Shown one piece after another: positions 24,685 through 36,948 of a stretch of DNA of 64,000 nt. Both the position numbers and the translations under genes were made by a program. The notes under the pieces are model-generated. The model did not search any database. It was not told the DNA's origin and was given only the letters and a program-made list of their open reading frames with translations. The stretch comes from Xestospongia bergquistia (Eukaryota > Porifera > Demospongiae > Haplosclerida > Petrosiidae): positions 701,001 through 765,000 of the forward strand of contig OZ014420.1 in NCBI GenBank assembly GCA_963965975.1, given 5' to 3'. Position 1 is the stretch's first letter. Each line of letters begins with the position of its first letter.

Positions 24685-25697
24685 ATGACAGGTACAGATA
24701 CTACAGAAAAACCAAGAATTGCAGCAATGGAGAGAGGTAAAGTGCTTGTTATTTATTCATTCCAAAGTGTGGATGCTTTTTTCTGCTATATACAGGTCCC
24801 GGTCCAGGCAGATACACATTACCAAGCTTGACAGGGCTCCAAGGACATGACTGTACAAAAAAGGCACATCCAAGTTATTCATTTGGATTGCGACTTGCAA
24901 CTTCATGTTAGTACAAAATAAGAGATAAATTGATAATCTTCTTCTCCTTTTTAGTTCTTCCTAAAACAATTGGTCCAGGACCTGCTCATCGCATTGATCC
25001 ATCCACGACAAGATTCGGTCATGATGGGACTCCTCACTATTCTCTCTACAGTCGACACAAGGAGTTGGAACCCTTCAAAACACCAGGTCCTGGGGCTCAT
25101 TGTCCTGAGAAATTCAATTATCCTTTTTGTCCTCGTGCTCCTGCCTACTCAATGGGTGGTAGAACAAAATATCGAAAGAGTATGTCTTTGCTTGAATGTA
25201 TTGATCATATCACATATTCTTGCTCCTTGTATAGGGGATGCTAACCCATCACCTGCTTCTTATACACTTCCATCTATGTTGGGTGACAAGATACCTAATC
25301 GGGCCTCCTCAGCTTGTTACTCAATGGCTGGCCGATGTGCATTGGGTGGTTTTGATACTGACTATGCAAAGACGCCAGGCCCAGCACGCTATGGAGTCAC
25401 TAGTGCTGAGATAACTAAGAGACAAGCTCCTACATATTCTATGCAAAGTCGAAACTACATGCCTTGTGGTAAGCAAAATATTAAGAATAATTATATCTAT
25501 AATCTTTTAATAATTATAATAATCTGCCATTAATGCTAATTGCAATCTCACTTGCTGTAGATGCAACTAGAAAACCTGGTCCAGGAGCTCACAGTCCTGA
25601 GAGAGTGATTGTAAATAAACGATCTGCCCCAAGTTATTCAATGGGTGTTAAGCATTCAGAATATGTGTGTCCACTCATAATTGATGGTTCGGAATAA
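24685..25697 (+). CDS. ODF3/CIMAP-type SHIPPO-repeat protein
   Basis: Ciliary/flagellar microtubule-associated protein with Pro-Gly-Pro (SHIPPO, STPGR) repeats. Exons 24685-24736, 24796-24906, 24955-25179, 25235-25468 and 25561-25697. Repeats are visible as [60 protein letters not shown] and [13 protein letters not shown]. Each is followed after 15-25 residues by an aromatic-Ser block such as [29 protein letters not shown] and APSYSMGVK. Total length of about 250 residues matches ODF3/CIMAP1 proteins, which line sperm-tail and ciliary doublet microtubules. No signal peptide. The next gene downstream also looks axonemal, which may be coincidence. Confidence 0.88.
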
Positions 25698-25976
25698 ATT
25701 GGTAAAATTAATGGAGGGTATTGAATATTGTCTGTTAACTTTACAGATATTACAACTATTTTTGTATTCTGATTTGTTTGGTAGTGTCTCTTTTAGTTCA
25801 AACAACACAACTAATGTATTAACTTATTATGTTTTCGTTAACAATGCATGATAGAACAAGATTGCTGTAAACTATATTAATTATATAATCCAAACACTTT
25901 TTCTTATTACACAATTTTATATTATTAATTTTAAATTCTTGTCTGATTTACAATTGATTGTGATCACTTTATTTCT

Positions 25977-27847
25977 TTAGTATGAATTTACTAGCTTTTG
26001 TCGAGGACCAAAGTGTCTCTGATGTGTGGTACTAAATGTTGCCACACCCATATTGGGAAGTTGCCAATGAGACTTCTTTAGCTATAGACAAAATGAATTC
26101 ATATAAAGTACTGTAGAGCCTTACATTCTCCATTGTTATTGGATTAGGTTTATCTACCAGATTGTGCAGTTTTGCTTGATATGAATCTTGTGCTGTTGAG
26201 AGAATTTCTCCTATTTTATAACAAAATTAATGTATGTAAGAGCATATTAACTTAATTGACTGCTGTTGTTGGCATGTAGTTAATTACCTGATTTGTAGCC
26301 AAATGTAATGTTGTCTTTAGCTGGAGCATGGATGTGCTCCACTCTTGATGTTATAAATTTATAGCTATCAGTGAAGGTGCTCTGAGGACATGAAATCATG
26401 GGACTGTGTCCCAAATGAATGTTGGAATGAGTATGAAGACGTGAGCTATCGATATGTACTGGAAAACTATTAGGAGGAGGCTACGAAAACAAGAGTACAA
26501 TCATAGAAATATTTTAATAGTTACTTAATATGTACCTTAGGATGCATGGTTCTTGATGTTAATAAAGACAATCTTTCTTTTACTCGTTTAGCATTCAGAT
26601 CTCCGGCAGGTAATGAACTAGTATTACGTTCATGAACAATTGGTAAACGTTTGTCTATCAACAAGAGAAGTCAATCAATTTATCAACCTATCTGTCATTC
26701 TATTCATCTGTCTGTCCATCCATACATTCATCTGTCTGTCAATCAGCCATATTACATCAGCTCTTTGTTAATTACATATTGTGTTACCTGGATTTGAATG
26801 AAAAGGAAAGTGACTCTTAGTAGGAACAGGTGCATTCTTGGTTCCTCCAAGCCTGACAGAAGAGTTATGTATGGCATTATGTGCTGTTTTCTTATTGTAA
26901 ACAGCTTTATCGACAACTGGCCTAAATCTATAACTGTCTTGGTGGTTAGTTGAGGTAACTCGCTCTTTGATTGAATCCCCTATTATTTCAATAAAATTAA
27001 AGGGAAAACATCACATACTGGTTTGTACCAAATGGAATACTTGTAATTCTAGTTTGTTGAAGTTGTGCAGTGTGAGACAGAGAGTTGTCTTCTTGCTTCA
27101 GAGCTCCTCTAAATGTATCCATTGTTGTGGTGGTAAAGTCATTAGTCTCTAGATCTTCAAGACATCCTGTGAAATTAATGAAAATATCGTTGGACTAAAA
27201 ACTATATTGTTAATAACTATTAGAAGTATTGAAAGTGAGCTGAAAAGTAGGAGGAGACAGTTTAAAACATAATATTAAATAATACCTTTTATAGGATCTT
27301 TTCGTGGAACATAAGAATGTCTTTCATTTTTTTGTCTTACATATTGAGTAAAATGTCTAAAAGAGTCTATGTATTCTGATCTTTTGTCTGGAATGATGAT
27401 TTTGTTTCCTAGTGGTCCAGGATCTGAACGCCTGAGTACTGAGAACTCATACTCTCTGGATGGTGTAGTGATGGGTTTTGCTGAATATTCCAGTTGATTA
27501 CTAGTACTGAAAGTATTCATTCTGTGATCAGAATCCATTTTGAAATTTGTGTATTGAACAGAGCAGTTTCCCAATTGAATTTTGCTTTTTTGAGAGCACT
27601 GTGGTAACTTGTATGCTTGCTGGGTTGTGCTCTGGTATACATCAGATGTGTTTAGCTTAGAATAACTGTTGCTGTTAGTAATGAAAGCTGATAGTGGCGG
27701 TATGATGGGTTTTGTAGGAGTAAAATCTGCTCCAGGAGGTTGGAAATGAGTTCTGAATGTTGTTACATGTTGCCTGGGTTCAAGCTGTTCATGTTGTAAA
27801 GGGAAAGAACATGACAGAATAGGATGAACTCTCTTTACAGATTTCAT
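25977..27847 (-). CDS. Putative axonemal microtubule-associated protein (SAXO/TEX-like repeats)
   Basis: About seven exons in frame, beginning MKSVKRVHPILSCSFPL (27847) and ending LPNMGVATFSTTHQRHFGPR with a TAA at 25977-25979. The protein is basic and Pro/Ser/Thr-rich, without signal peptide or membrane segment. It contains spaced D-S-aromatic motifs (EYIDSFRHFTQY, HQDSYRFRPV, FTDSYKFITS, AQDSYQAKL) alternating with short phi-x-F/L-G blocks (SIPFGTN, NIHLGHS, NITFGYKS) and Pro-rich stretches such as FRTHFQPPGADFTP. This style is typical of microtubule-inner and axoneme-stabilising proteins (SAXO, TEX45 and relatives), and the neighbour upstream is ODF3-like. The specific family is a guess. 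The bulk of the first exon (27300-27847) is one open frame of about 180 residues. Confidence 0.5.
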
Positions 27848-28005
27848 ATTGTTGAAAGCCTGACACTATTCAGCAAAGTAGTGACAATGCAGAATTAGAG
27901 TGAATATGTAAAAGAAAAGAGGCTAAAACTTACACTATGCTTGTTACAACTGAAGCATTGAGTGGACGCTGTGGACGCCACTACGCTACTACAAAATAGT
28001 TTAAC

Positions 28006-28017
28006 TGCGCATGTGCA
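28006..28017. promoter_or_regulatory. NRF1-like palindrome TGCGCATGTGCA
   Basis: One base from the perfect NRF1 palindrome. It lies in the 246-bp gap between the divergent SAXO-like and DUF1761 genes. Confidence 0.5.
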
Positions 28018-28093
28018 AACTCAACACCCACAAGACAACGTGCGTAGCTGTGTTTACTATAGCTCCTCACTGCTCTGTTCTTTATTTGACATC

Positions 28094-28549
28094 ATGAATC
28101 CAATACTCATTTTACTACAAGGAGCAACAGCCTCCTTTGCTAGTATGCTGATTGGGTTCATTTGGTACTCAGAGTCACTATTCGCTCGAATTTGGTGGAG
28201 ACATACTTTCCCTGCTGTTCGTTTCGGTGATACTAGCTCATTCAAATCAAACCAGAAGATCCCATTGTATATGACATTAGTTTCTGTCATAATACAGAGT
28301 GCTATTCTTACCTTCACTATTAACACCATTCTTCCACTTTTTTCTGCCTATTCTCCAGACTGTGCCGGCTTTAAATTTCCAGCTATTTTAAGTCTCATTT
28401 CTGCTGGAGTTATAGCCTGTGTTAGCTTTCCTCACTATGTTTACAGCAAGAAGTCCCTCACATTGTTCCTGATTTGTTCCGGACATGATACATTCCAAAT
28501 TACAGCTGGTATCTTTGCTATATACCTATTGCATTCACCAGGGTCCTAA
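28094..28549 (+). CDS. DUF1761-family multi-pass membrane protein (intronless)
   Basis: Single uninterrupted exon of 151 codons from ATG at 28094 to TAA. The family motif is near the N-terminus: GATASFASMLIGFIWYSESL followed by FARIWW, matching the conserved small-residue helix and WYSxxLF element of DUF1761. Four hydrophobic segments are visible (ILILLQGATASFASMLIGFI; LYMTLVSVIIQSAILTFTI; FPAILSLISAGVIACVSF; DTFQITAGIFAIYLL). Function of the family is unknown. The open frame extends upstream to 27962 but with no ATG there, so the 28094 ATG, immediately before the conserved helix, is chosen. It is the only intronless protein gene of the window, and DUF1761 is common in bacteria and fungi. Confidence 0.75.
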   Translation: MNPILILLQGATASFASMLIGFIWYSESLFARIWWRHTFPAVRFGDTSSFKSNQKIPLYMTLVSVIIQSAILTFTINTILPLFSAYSPDCAGFKFPAILSLISAGVIACVSFPHYVYSKKSLTLFLICSGHDTFQITAGIFAIYLLHSPGS

Positions 28550-29183
28550 TAATGAGCTGACCATTTGAACTTTGGACTCCATTGGAATTTGATGTCATCT
28601 ATTTTTGGGTTTCTTAACAAATATATATTAAAATGGTTATACTATTCCATTATCTTATGATCACCATTTATGTACATGTTATTATATATCATCTTCATTT
28701 ATTATTTTCTTCATTAACTTTTCTCTTATAAACTGTTGTTTGCTTACTAATTAGCAAATAATAAAGTGGGCAGTCCCTGGTATAGTAGAATCTGTTGCCT
28801 AAATGCCACCTGGCAATAGATTAATGATGGGGTAAATTACATAAATTAGTTCTTAATTGACGTAATTATTAAACTATTGCATTTTTGTATCCTCTCTAGT
28901 TGTTTGTCCTTCTTTTATTAAAGGATAGAGCTTCAATGATTGTAGCAAGGTCTGTTAATGTGGAAAGGTACAGACAGCACTCTATATTGATGACTCTCTG
29001 GAATGTTTGTTGTTAATAGTATATTCTATTTTTTGAAATTGTACAAAATTAGGTGAACCAATTACAAAAAAGGGACTTTTTAAATATCTACAAATAAACG
29101 AGTATTCAAAGTACTATTAATACATGAAGAGAAACAAATTATTATTATTATTATTATTATTATTGTTATTATTATTATTATTA
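28550..29183. other. Tail-to-tail intergenic gap
   Basis: AT-rich DNA between the DUF1761 stop and the ACSBG stop. AATAAA-like signals for both strands are plausible; no gene seen. It ends in an ATT microsatellite. Confidence 0.55.
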
Positions 29184-29187
29184 TTAT
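29141..29187. repeat. (TTA/ATT)n microsatellite overlapping the ACSBG stop codon
   Basis: About fifteen ATT units with one interruption. The TAA stop of ACSBG (minus strand, 29184-29186) is the last repeat unit. Confidence 0.9.
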
Positions 29188-32100
29188 GACGAGTATAGAG
29201 ATTCGATCATATCACCATACTTCAATGCAATTGTCTTCCTCTTTAGTTTCATTGTGTGTGCTAAAGAAACAATACAACACTCACTCATAACAGTATTTGA
29301 TACAGTAAAGGTAAATATTTCTATGGATTGGTAATTTTTACATGACTTACTGAGCTCTCCAGTTTGGATGGAGAAATCTCTGTCCAAAATAGACCATTTA
29401 ACAACCTACAGCCAAAAATTGAATATAACAAACAAATCTGATAATTTCTTACCCTGTGATGATTACAAGAGGCTCCCTTATTTACTTTATCGATGGCTTT
29501 TTGGATCATTTTAAGAATACGATGGTCTCCATCTCCTTTTGAAATATCTGATACTGTTTCTGCCATACTACCTATGCTACGACAGATAGCTATCGCTGTA
29601 GGGTTTAATCTTTCTGTAGGGTAATTAGTGATATCATCAAATTCCACCTAAAAAATTATTTTTTAATTTCTTTATTATTCATTCAGTTTGTCCTATTCAT
29701 TCATACTGTCTACTTTACTGTGTCTATTATCACCTTAAAAGAAATGAGACAGGAAAGAAACTTCCTCTGGTCTCCTATGAGAATGACATTACTAACAATG
29801 GGTAATTCGTCCTTAATAGCTGATTCAATGGGTACTGGAGCAATTTTGTCACCAGAAGCTAAAATAATGAGTTCTATTAAAAGGCAAAGCAGAAAAAAAT
29901 AAGTACATTTCAATGACTTACTCTACCTTTAGTTCTGCCAGTTATAAATAGAAATCCTTCCTATAATTAAGAAAAATAATAAATCCCATACAGTGGTTTC
30001 TTACATGACTGATGTAACCAATGTCGCCTGATTTCAACCATCCATCTTCTGTAACAGTATTGTGTGTAGCTTGAGGTTCTCCAATATATCCCATAAAGAG
30101 ATGACGACCTCGTATATAAACCTGAATAAAAAAACAAGTTTATATGATAACTTGAACTCCATGGTGGAACCACTCTATAAGGACATCTAAAAATGATGCT
30201 ACCTCACTATCAAAAGAGGATTCCCCTTCAATTAAGACAATTAACAAGTAAGAGTAATTCCACTGTACTGATACTACTCTAGGACTCACTTCTCCATTAC
30301 CAGCTTCATCTGGATTGTGAATTTTCAATTCTGCACCATTGAGTGCCCGACCACTTGAACGAAACCTTATATCTTCAACTGTTGATATTGTTGTTGGACC
30401 CGTGGTCTCACTCATGCCATATATTTCATGTATTGGTATATTAACACTCATAAAATAAGTCAAAGTGTCTTGAGATATCGGAGCCGAACCCGTCATTGGA
30501 AAATGACATTGGTCTAAACCCAGAGATTTTCGGACTTTCTTGAAAAATATAGCATTTGCTAGTGACCATCCAAATGGAGTACCAGAGCCCCTTTAATAAT
30601 TAACAAATAATTAATACAATTTTATAATTGTTGTTACTTTCTTAGTAAGTGCTATTATGTTATTATGCTTCATTTGTAAGTATTAACTTCTATAGTATCA
30701 TGTTAACAACTTGTGATGCAAAGTAATAAGTAATGTCATTAATGTTAATTGAAGCAAATCTGCTCAGCTTCAATAACTATATTTGATGAGTTTACTGTTT
30801 ACTACAATTCACAATACTTATAGTTAAAATTTAGCTAATAATAAAATTAATTAAAAACATATGCTACTAAATTTAAAATAACTTTACTAAAATACTTTAA
30901 CTAAAAATAACACACCCCATTTGTTTGTGGAGATTGCCTTTAAGACCAACTCCTTTTGCCCATTGTGAAATGTGAGATTTTACTCCTTTGGTGTTACGAG
31001 CAATCAACTGCATACTCTCAGCTATTTTATCCCAAACTCTACAAAACAAGAGATACATTAGACCTTTAGCATAAACTAATACATCTATTTATGGACACCC
31101 TACAATAATACATTTACATGTGAAACGTCTATCACTAACCGCGGAACTCCTAAAAAGACTGTAGGATGAACCTCACGTAATGTCTGCAGTAACGATCCCT
31201 ATACAAAAACAGTACACACAATGTTACCGAGTGCAGAAATACTTACTTTTAAAGCATCTGGCTGTGCAAACCAACATGATCCTGCTATTAATAGAAGAAA
31301 ATAGATATCTGTTAATTGTGCTGCTATGTGACTAAGAGGTAAATAACTGATAATTTTTTCCATTCCTGGAGTTGCTTTGGCTTCTTCAAGAAGTCTATGA
31401 CAAACCCATGTGATCTAATAGATAATATTAGATAAATAGACAGATGAATAAATTAATGGAAGGATGGATGGATTACTTGAAGACCACTTAGTACTTACAT
31501 TATCATGTGAGATCATAACACCTTTTGAATGTCCAGTGGTTCCAGACTATGAGAGACAAGAATATGTTTAACATATAATATATATAGTGTTTATATTTAC
31601 TGTATAAATTAAGAAGGCGCATTTATTTGGCGTTATTTGATGCATCCTCTTCTTCAATTCTTCATCCGTGTCATCGTCATCATGATATGATAATTTCTTC
31701 ATCTCATTCCACTGCAAGAATACCAAATGTTTGAGTGTTTGAGTAGAGAAACATTTCACTCTGTCATTCATATCTTCCTACCTCAATAACTCCCTCTTCT
31801 TGATTGGTAAAAATTTTGCTATAAAAAATGATGGCTTTTAGATGTGTCAGTCGAGGTCTAATCTGAGGGTTAAAAATACATTATCCCCTACATTAGATTG
31901 TTTCACTGTAAAATCAAAAAATTAATAAAATGATCTTTCAATTGCATTCATAATTGAATATAACATGTAACATTGATACTAATCTACTTACTATACAGTC
32001 TTTTAGCAGTACATTGCACAAATGAATAAAATTTGTAAGAGCAATATTAATTAGCTACTTCAGTAGAGGGTTTTAAATAGGATTTGTATTTTCATTTCTA

Positions 32101-33516
32101 CTTTATTTCTTTGCTTTTTTCTCCTTTCATTTTTTTTTAGAAAATGTTTTATTATTATTTATAATTATATCTTATACCTCTAGGATTTTGAGCAGCTGTG
32201 AGTCATTTTCAACGATAATAATATTTGCCTTACAGCTGTCAGCAATAAAACAACATGTTTCAGCTGTACTTGTGGTATAGAGGCCTACGGGTATACCCCT
32301 AGTGAATTGATAGAGAATTAAATGTTTGTATATACATTACAAATTATAATCACTATCTTGTGTAAATGAAAACATTGTTTAACACAGGGGGAGGAGGAAT
32401 GTGTGAGAGAGTTATGAAAGAGTGATAACATGTAGTGAAGTACTATAGTAGTTTGTGTTAGTGTAATACTCTCTTCTCTTAAGAATGTTGTTACCAGAAA
32501 CACACACCACACTATGGCCATTGTCAAAAGCAAGTTATTAACATAAAGTACACCAGTGAATTGAGGATTAAACCTTTAATTTCAACTTGGCTTTAAGCTG
32601 TATTGCATTCAGAACAGAGACTTATCTTTTAGTCTCTCTCTCTCTTTCTTTCTCTCCTTCTCCCTCCCTCTCCCCCCCCCCCCCTCCCTCTCTCTCTCTC
32701 TCTCACCCTGCCATCTGTGCAGCAAAATTAGCAATATGCCATTCAGGAGCATTATATCCAAGTATACATACTCCATGATATGGTTCAAGACCAACCTAAA
32801 AATATAAAGTTATTATATCATATTCTAAAATAGTAAAATACCTTAATAAATGCCTTAGCAATTGTTATACACTCTTCATAGTATTGTTGATACGTCCACT
32901 GTTTCCAGCGACCAGCTCTCTTCACAGACAAAGCCAATTTGTCACCATTTTCACCAACTGTACGATGAAATACATCTAGAATGGTTTCTGGGGTCTCGGC
33001 AGCTGCTCCTGAGCTCCCAATTCGAAGAGTCACACCAACACTTGGATCGCAAGACCAAAAAGGGCTATTGACTGGATAGTCTTGAACAGTCAGACTAAAA
33101 AGGAACAATATGACTAATCCAGCAATAATAACAACATTATTAATTAACAGGAGCACCTCTCAAAAAGGAATGGACATCCTCTATTAAGACAAGTTTCCTA
33201 CTATAATAATGCTTGGTGTTATTGTCTTGCATTGATGACACCTTAATATACTAAGTACAGGTGTCAATACATTCAGGTTTTGCATCGTTGTCTAACAACA
33301 TTATCACTCATAGCTATGGCTGCAGACAGAAGTGATACGAGTGATGACATCCTGCAAGTTAACTAGTATCAGTAATCCTACTATACAGCAAATTATATGT
33401 CAAGTTGTTATTTTATACAACCAAGTGTTAGTGATGAGCATGAACTAAAAGGTCGAGTGTGCTGATTTCTTTCTATTGTAAAGTGCATGCTCAAACCTCT
33501 CTCTCTCTCCCTCTCT

Positions 33517-33571
<55 letters not shown>

Positions 33572-34050
33572 TATAGTCAACACTTTGGAGGTCTTGGACA
33601 TTGTCCTTAATTACAAAGATACTCTCAATACATATAACTGACAAGCTGTGTAGAGTAGGTGTTCTAAACAGTACAACTAAGAGCACTTCTAACTCAAAAT
33701 TTTCTATTACTTATGATTCAAACACAACAAAACTAAATACTGCATCTGGACATTTCATATCACCTGCTGTCTCTGTCTAATGGAGTCTCATCAAACACAT
33801 CATCATGATTCAATGATTCTGTATGACCAAATATATCTGCTATATTCTCTACCTCTGAACCAAGGTCAAGACCAACACCACTTTCTTGATGAATGCGATG
33901 AAACTCCTCTGAAGTGAGAGAACTGGCATTGCTGCTCTCAGACAATGTCCTCTCTATGTTTCCTTTTTGTTCCTCTGGAGAAGGAATCTGTGGGCTGGCT
34001 TTCTGTGCTCCATTGGAGAGAGAGAGCCTTACATCTGATGCCACAGACAT
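29184..34050 (-). CDS. ACSBG: Long-chain acyl-CoA synthetase, bubblegum type
   Basis: ATP-dependent fatty-acid activation to acyl-CoA. Many exons on the minus strand. Exon 1 (about 33773-34050) encodes an acidic Ser-rich leader (MSVASDVRLSLSNG) and splices to LTVQDYPVNSPFWSCDP. Next come GRWKQWTYQQYYEECITIAK, GVCILGYNAPEWHIANFAAQ and IPVGLYTTSTAETCCFIADS, then the AMP-binding P-loop YTSGTTGHSKGVMISHDNIT. YLPLSHIAAQLTDIY, AQPDALKGSLLQTLREVHPT and FLGVPRVWDKIAESM follow. The adenylate loop is IHEIYGMSETTGPTTIST, the hinge region EDGWLKSGDIGYI, and the C-terminal lid ELIILASGDKIAPVPIESAI with LIGDQRKFLSCLISF. The end (KWSILDRDFSIQTGELS, then TMKLKRKTIALKYGDMIESL) is collinear with vertebrate ACSBG1/2. 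An apparent extension of the second exon upstream of SLTVQDYP is intron: it lacks ATG and the AG at the junction fits exon 1 in phase. Confidence 0.93.
32634..32704. repeat. (CT)n/(C)n low-complexity tract in ACSBG intron
   Basis: Pyrimidine-rich plus strand with a run of C in the middle. On the minus strand the intron starts GTGAGAGAGAG directly after the exon ending in the AAQMAG codons, so the microsatellite abuts a 5' splice site. Confidence 0.85.
33519..33571. repeat. (AT)n microsatellite
   Basis: Over twenty AT units within the first ACSBG intron, preceded by a short CT tract. Confidence 0.9.
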
Positions 34051-34322
34051 AGTACAATCTTCACAATAGAATTCTACACAAGATGGAAACAGTAATGACC
34101 TAATAGAACGTGTCTATAGACTTGCCTAGTTAAGGTGACATCAAACGCATGTACCTAATGAATATGTAGTATTATTTTGCAGCTACACCCAATATGAATA
34201 ATTATTGGATATTGTTAGGCTAGAAGGTAACTTACTAGTATTCTTTTGGCACAATTTGTAGTAATTAGTATTTTGCGGCACAAGTCTGTAGTAAATAACT
34301 TTTTTCTTTTCTAGAGTCTCTC

Positions 34323-35431
34323 ATGTCACAGCTCAAGGTCCATATCAAGAGTTGGACAGCTGTTGCTGTTTGGAAGTGGATTACCAACGATAATGATTGT
34401 GGCATTTGTCGATTACCTTTTGACGGATGTTGTCCTGATTGTCGTATCCCAGGCGATGATTGTCCAATAGGTAATATATGAAGTGTACGTACATTTAATT
34501 TAGTCTCATTGTGACCATTTTATATACTGTAAAAAATTGTTATTATATTGAGCCAAAGTGACTGTTTGGGTGTGGTAGTGTGTATTACACAGGGGTAGGA
34601 ACTGGGGGGGGGGCAGGGGGCAATTGCCCCCCCTCCCACTTTTTTCATGTCATGGTATGCAATTCATCATGACAAGTATTTGTACTGTGTCAAATGCTTG
34701 TGAAAAATCAAATTGACATCAAATGGTAATGCCATAATTATACAAAAAGGTGATAATTTACACCTTGATACACACCAAATTTGAAAAAAGTTGTTCTTTC
34801 AAGTTTGTGCATTGAAGTTAGTGGGATTATTTTTGGTACATTTAGTCAATCAGATTGTTAAGTATTAAAAACCATTATTAATATCAATTATTGAACTGAG
34901 AGATATATGCATACATAGATACATAACTACAGTCAATTAGAAAACTGCCCACCCACTTTAAATTTGCTTCCTACCCCCTGTATTACCCTGTGTTTATAAA
35001 GTGTTTAATTTCATTAGAATGTGCTTCTAAAAAGTAATGAAAGACTTTAAATAAATGTTTTTTTGCATGTTAAAAAAGCTAATAAATATGAATCTAATTA
35101 TACTATATTGATATGCTCATAAACAACTTTTACGGAACAATTTCTGACCTTGACTTTGTTGGTTTTGTAAATTGTATCAACTTTTTGTTTGAGATGTAAA
35201 AAGTTTGACTTTGTTTATTTAAACTATTAAGTATAGACAAGTTATTTGATTAATCAAGTGTGTTTTACTCGTTAAGAATAACAATAAGATAAATTTACTT
35301 TTTTTTTTACTTTAGTAAGTGGTCAGTGTCGTCATCAATTTCATATGCATTGTATCCTCAAGTGGTTGCAGACACAACAAATGCAACAACAATGTCCAAT
35401 GTGCAGGCAAAATTGGCAGTTCAGTGATTAA
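34323..35431 (+). CDS. ANAPC11: Anaphase-promoting complex subunit 11 (RING-H2)
   Basis: Catalytic RING subunit of APC/C that recruits the E2 for ubiquitination of cyclins and securin. Two exons, 34323-34470 and 35316-35431, give an 87-residue protein. N-terminus [19 protein letters not shown], then the zinc ligands in [38 protein letters not shown] and CPMCRQNW, ending QFSD. Length and Cys/His spacing match human ANAPC11. The intron is 845 bp, long for this region, because it hosts a MITE-like element. It lies head-to-head with ACSBG (272 bp between starts) and next to CKS1, another cell-cycle gene. Confidence 0.96.
34590..34980. mobile_element. hAT-like MITE in ANAPC11 intron 1
   Basis: A 391-bp segment bounded by terminal inverted repeats: left CAGGGGTAGGAACTGGGG (from 34590), right TTCCTACCCCCTG (to 34980; reverse complement CAGGGGGTAGGAA). 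TATTAC flanks both sides (34583-34588 and 34981-34986), consistent with a decayed 8-bp target duplication. The CAGGG terminus is typical of hAT elements. No transposase frame is present. A second internal palindrome, GGGGGCAATTGCCCCC, sits near the left end. Confidence 0.65.
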
Positions 35432-35630
35432 TAATAATAATTATTACTACATTATTCATTGATTACGATATTATTACTCATGACCACACCTATCAAATAA
35501 ACAACCAATCAGATTACAGTTGGCATGGTTTTTAAATAAGGAGGCGGTTAGTTGGTGGCTTCACTTTAAAGAAAGTGAGGGAGACAGCGCGTTCAAAAAA
35601 AAAGGACAAACCAGTATCATTGCTTTAAGA

Positions 35631-35992
35631 ATGTCTTCAGCAAAGAATATTTATTACTCTGAAAAATACTACGATGAAACTTATGAATACAGGTAAGTAA
35701 AACTCTTTATTTTATTATTATTCTTCATCTTCCAATTAGACACGTTATGCTTCCTAAAGACATTGCTAAACTAGTCCCACGAAACAGACTTATGGCAGAA
35801 ACAGAATGGAGAAGATTAGGTGTACAACAATCTCAAGGATGGGTCCACTACATGTGTCACACACCAGGTACATAAAGTTTCATTCTTTTCTAATTTCAAA
35901 CTCCCCTCTAAATAGAGCCACATATCTTGTTGTTCAGGCGTCCAATCACAGATCACGATGCAGCGAAAAGAAGTCGAGAACAAGGCATTTAA
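35631..35992 (+). CDS. CKS1: Cyclin-dependent kinase regulatory subunit
   Basis: Small CDK-binding adaptor that docks phosphorylated substrates. Three exons (35631-35692, 35740-35867, 35916-35992) give 88 residues: [20 protein letters not shown], then [35 protein letters not shown] and [19 protein letters not shown]-like and [13 protein letters not shown] are the diagnostic family blocks; the latter is the domain-swap hinge and CDK-binding strand. Compared with human CKS1B the length is nearly the same, with a short extra C-terminal tail ([14 protein letters not shown]). Confidence 0.96.
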
Positions 35993-36422
35993 GATGTAAC
36001 AAATTTCATCTCTCGCTATGTATGTTGTATCAGAACATGTAGTCACGACAAGAGTTAACATAAAACCATTGTTCACTGTGATTAAGGCTGTGTTGCATAA
36101 TACATAGCATTTGAATATATATGTCTGTGTGTGTGTGTGTATATAATATTAATAACATTCCATCTTTGTTGTGTTTTGTAAACTTTCGAATATCAAATTA
36201 ATCCTAATTATCTTGGAAATTTTAAATCGACGTCTCTAGAATAATTCCTGCCAGAGCTCAAGACTTAAATATTGGCCAACTTCACATTATAAAGAGGACT
36301 GTCAGTGGATAGTTTCAAATTTAACCCCTTGTTGACATTAAAATTGTATGCTAGGGATAAAATATCAAGTCCATGACAACCAAAACAAAATCAAAACAGA
36401 TTTATAATATAAAGTATTCTGA
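35993..36422. other. Tail-to-tail gap, CKS1 / RPL30
   Basis: No gene seen. It holds a short (GT)n run near 36124-36140 and AT-rich 3'-flanking DNA. Confidence 0.5.
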
Positions 36423-36948
36423 TCATGTCTCCTTTGGTACTTGTCCTTCTGGCATTGTACGAATGATATCAGAGTCACCGGGATCAATGATAGACAATGT
36501 ACTAACTCTAAAGTATTTACCACAAGCAGTACCAAGGGAGTTATTGTCACCGGAATAATAGTGAACACCAGTTTTAGCCAACATGGCATAATACTCTATT
36601 TCACTCTTCCTATGATAAAAATCTAATAAACCACACCCATTAATTAATTAACAATACCTTAGGGGAGGAGTGTTGTTTGCCAAGATAATTAATTTAGCTT
36701 TTCCAAGACGTAGTGATTTAAGTGTTGAGCGATAACCCAATGTGTACTTGCCACTTTTCATCACTAATGCTAGTCTAGAGTTAATACTCTCAATAGCTTT
36801 TTTCTATAGGACAAAGTTGTGACAGCATTAATAACATAATATTGATGTTATATGAGGAGTGGGTGTGTCTTGTTCTAGTTATAATTTCTTGGGAATATAA
36901 ATCTATTACTACATATCGTTAGATTACCTGCTTTGATGAGCTGACCAT
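36423..36948 (-). CDS. RPL30: Large ribosomal subunit protein eL30
   Basis: Cytosolic 60S ribosomal protein. First exon 36928-36948 (MVSSSKQ). The second begins [20 protein letters not shown] and continues [29 protein letters not shown], then a third exon [40 protein letters not shown] and [15 protein letters not shown], ending QVPKET and TGA at 36423-36425. It is collinear with the human protein over its whole length. It starts head-to-head with KRTCAP2 (292 bp). Confidence 0.97.

Noticed and set aside
27962..28093. In-frame upstream extension of the DUF1761 gene
   Set aside because: No ATG in the extension. It overlaps the short divergent promoter and lacks similarity to the family; the ATG at 28094 directly precedes the conserved helix.
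33099..33156. N-terminal extension of the second ACSBG exon encoding a hydrophobic segment
   Set aside because: It has no ATG (begins GTG) and is cut off by a good AG acceptor that joins in phase to the exon at 33773-34050.
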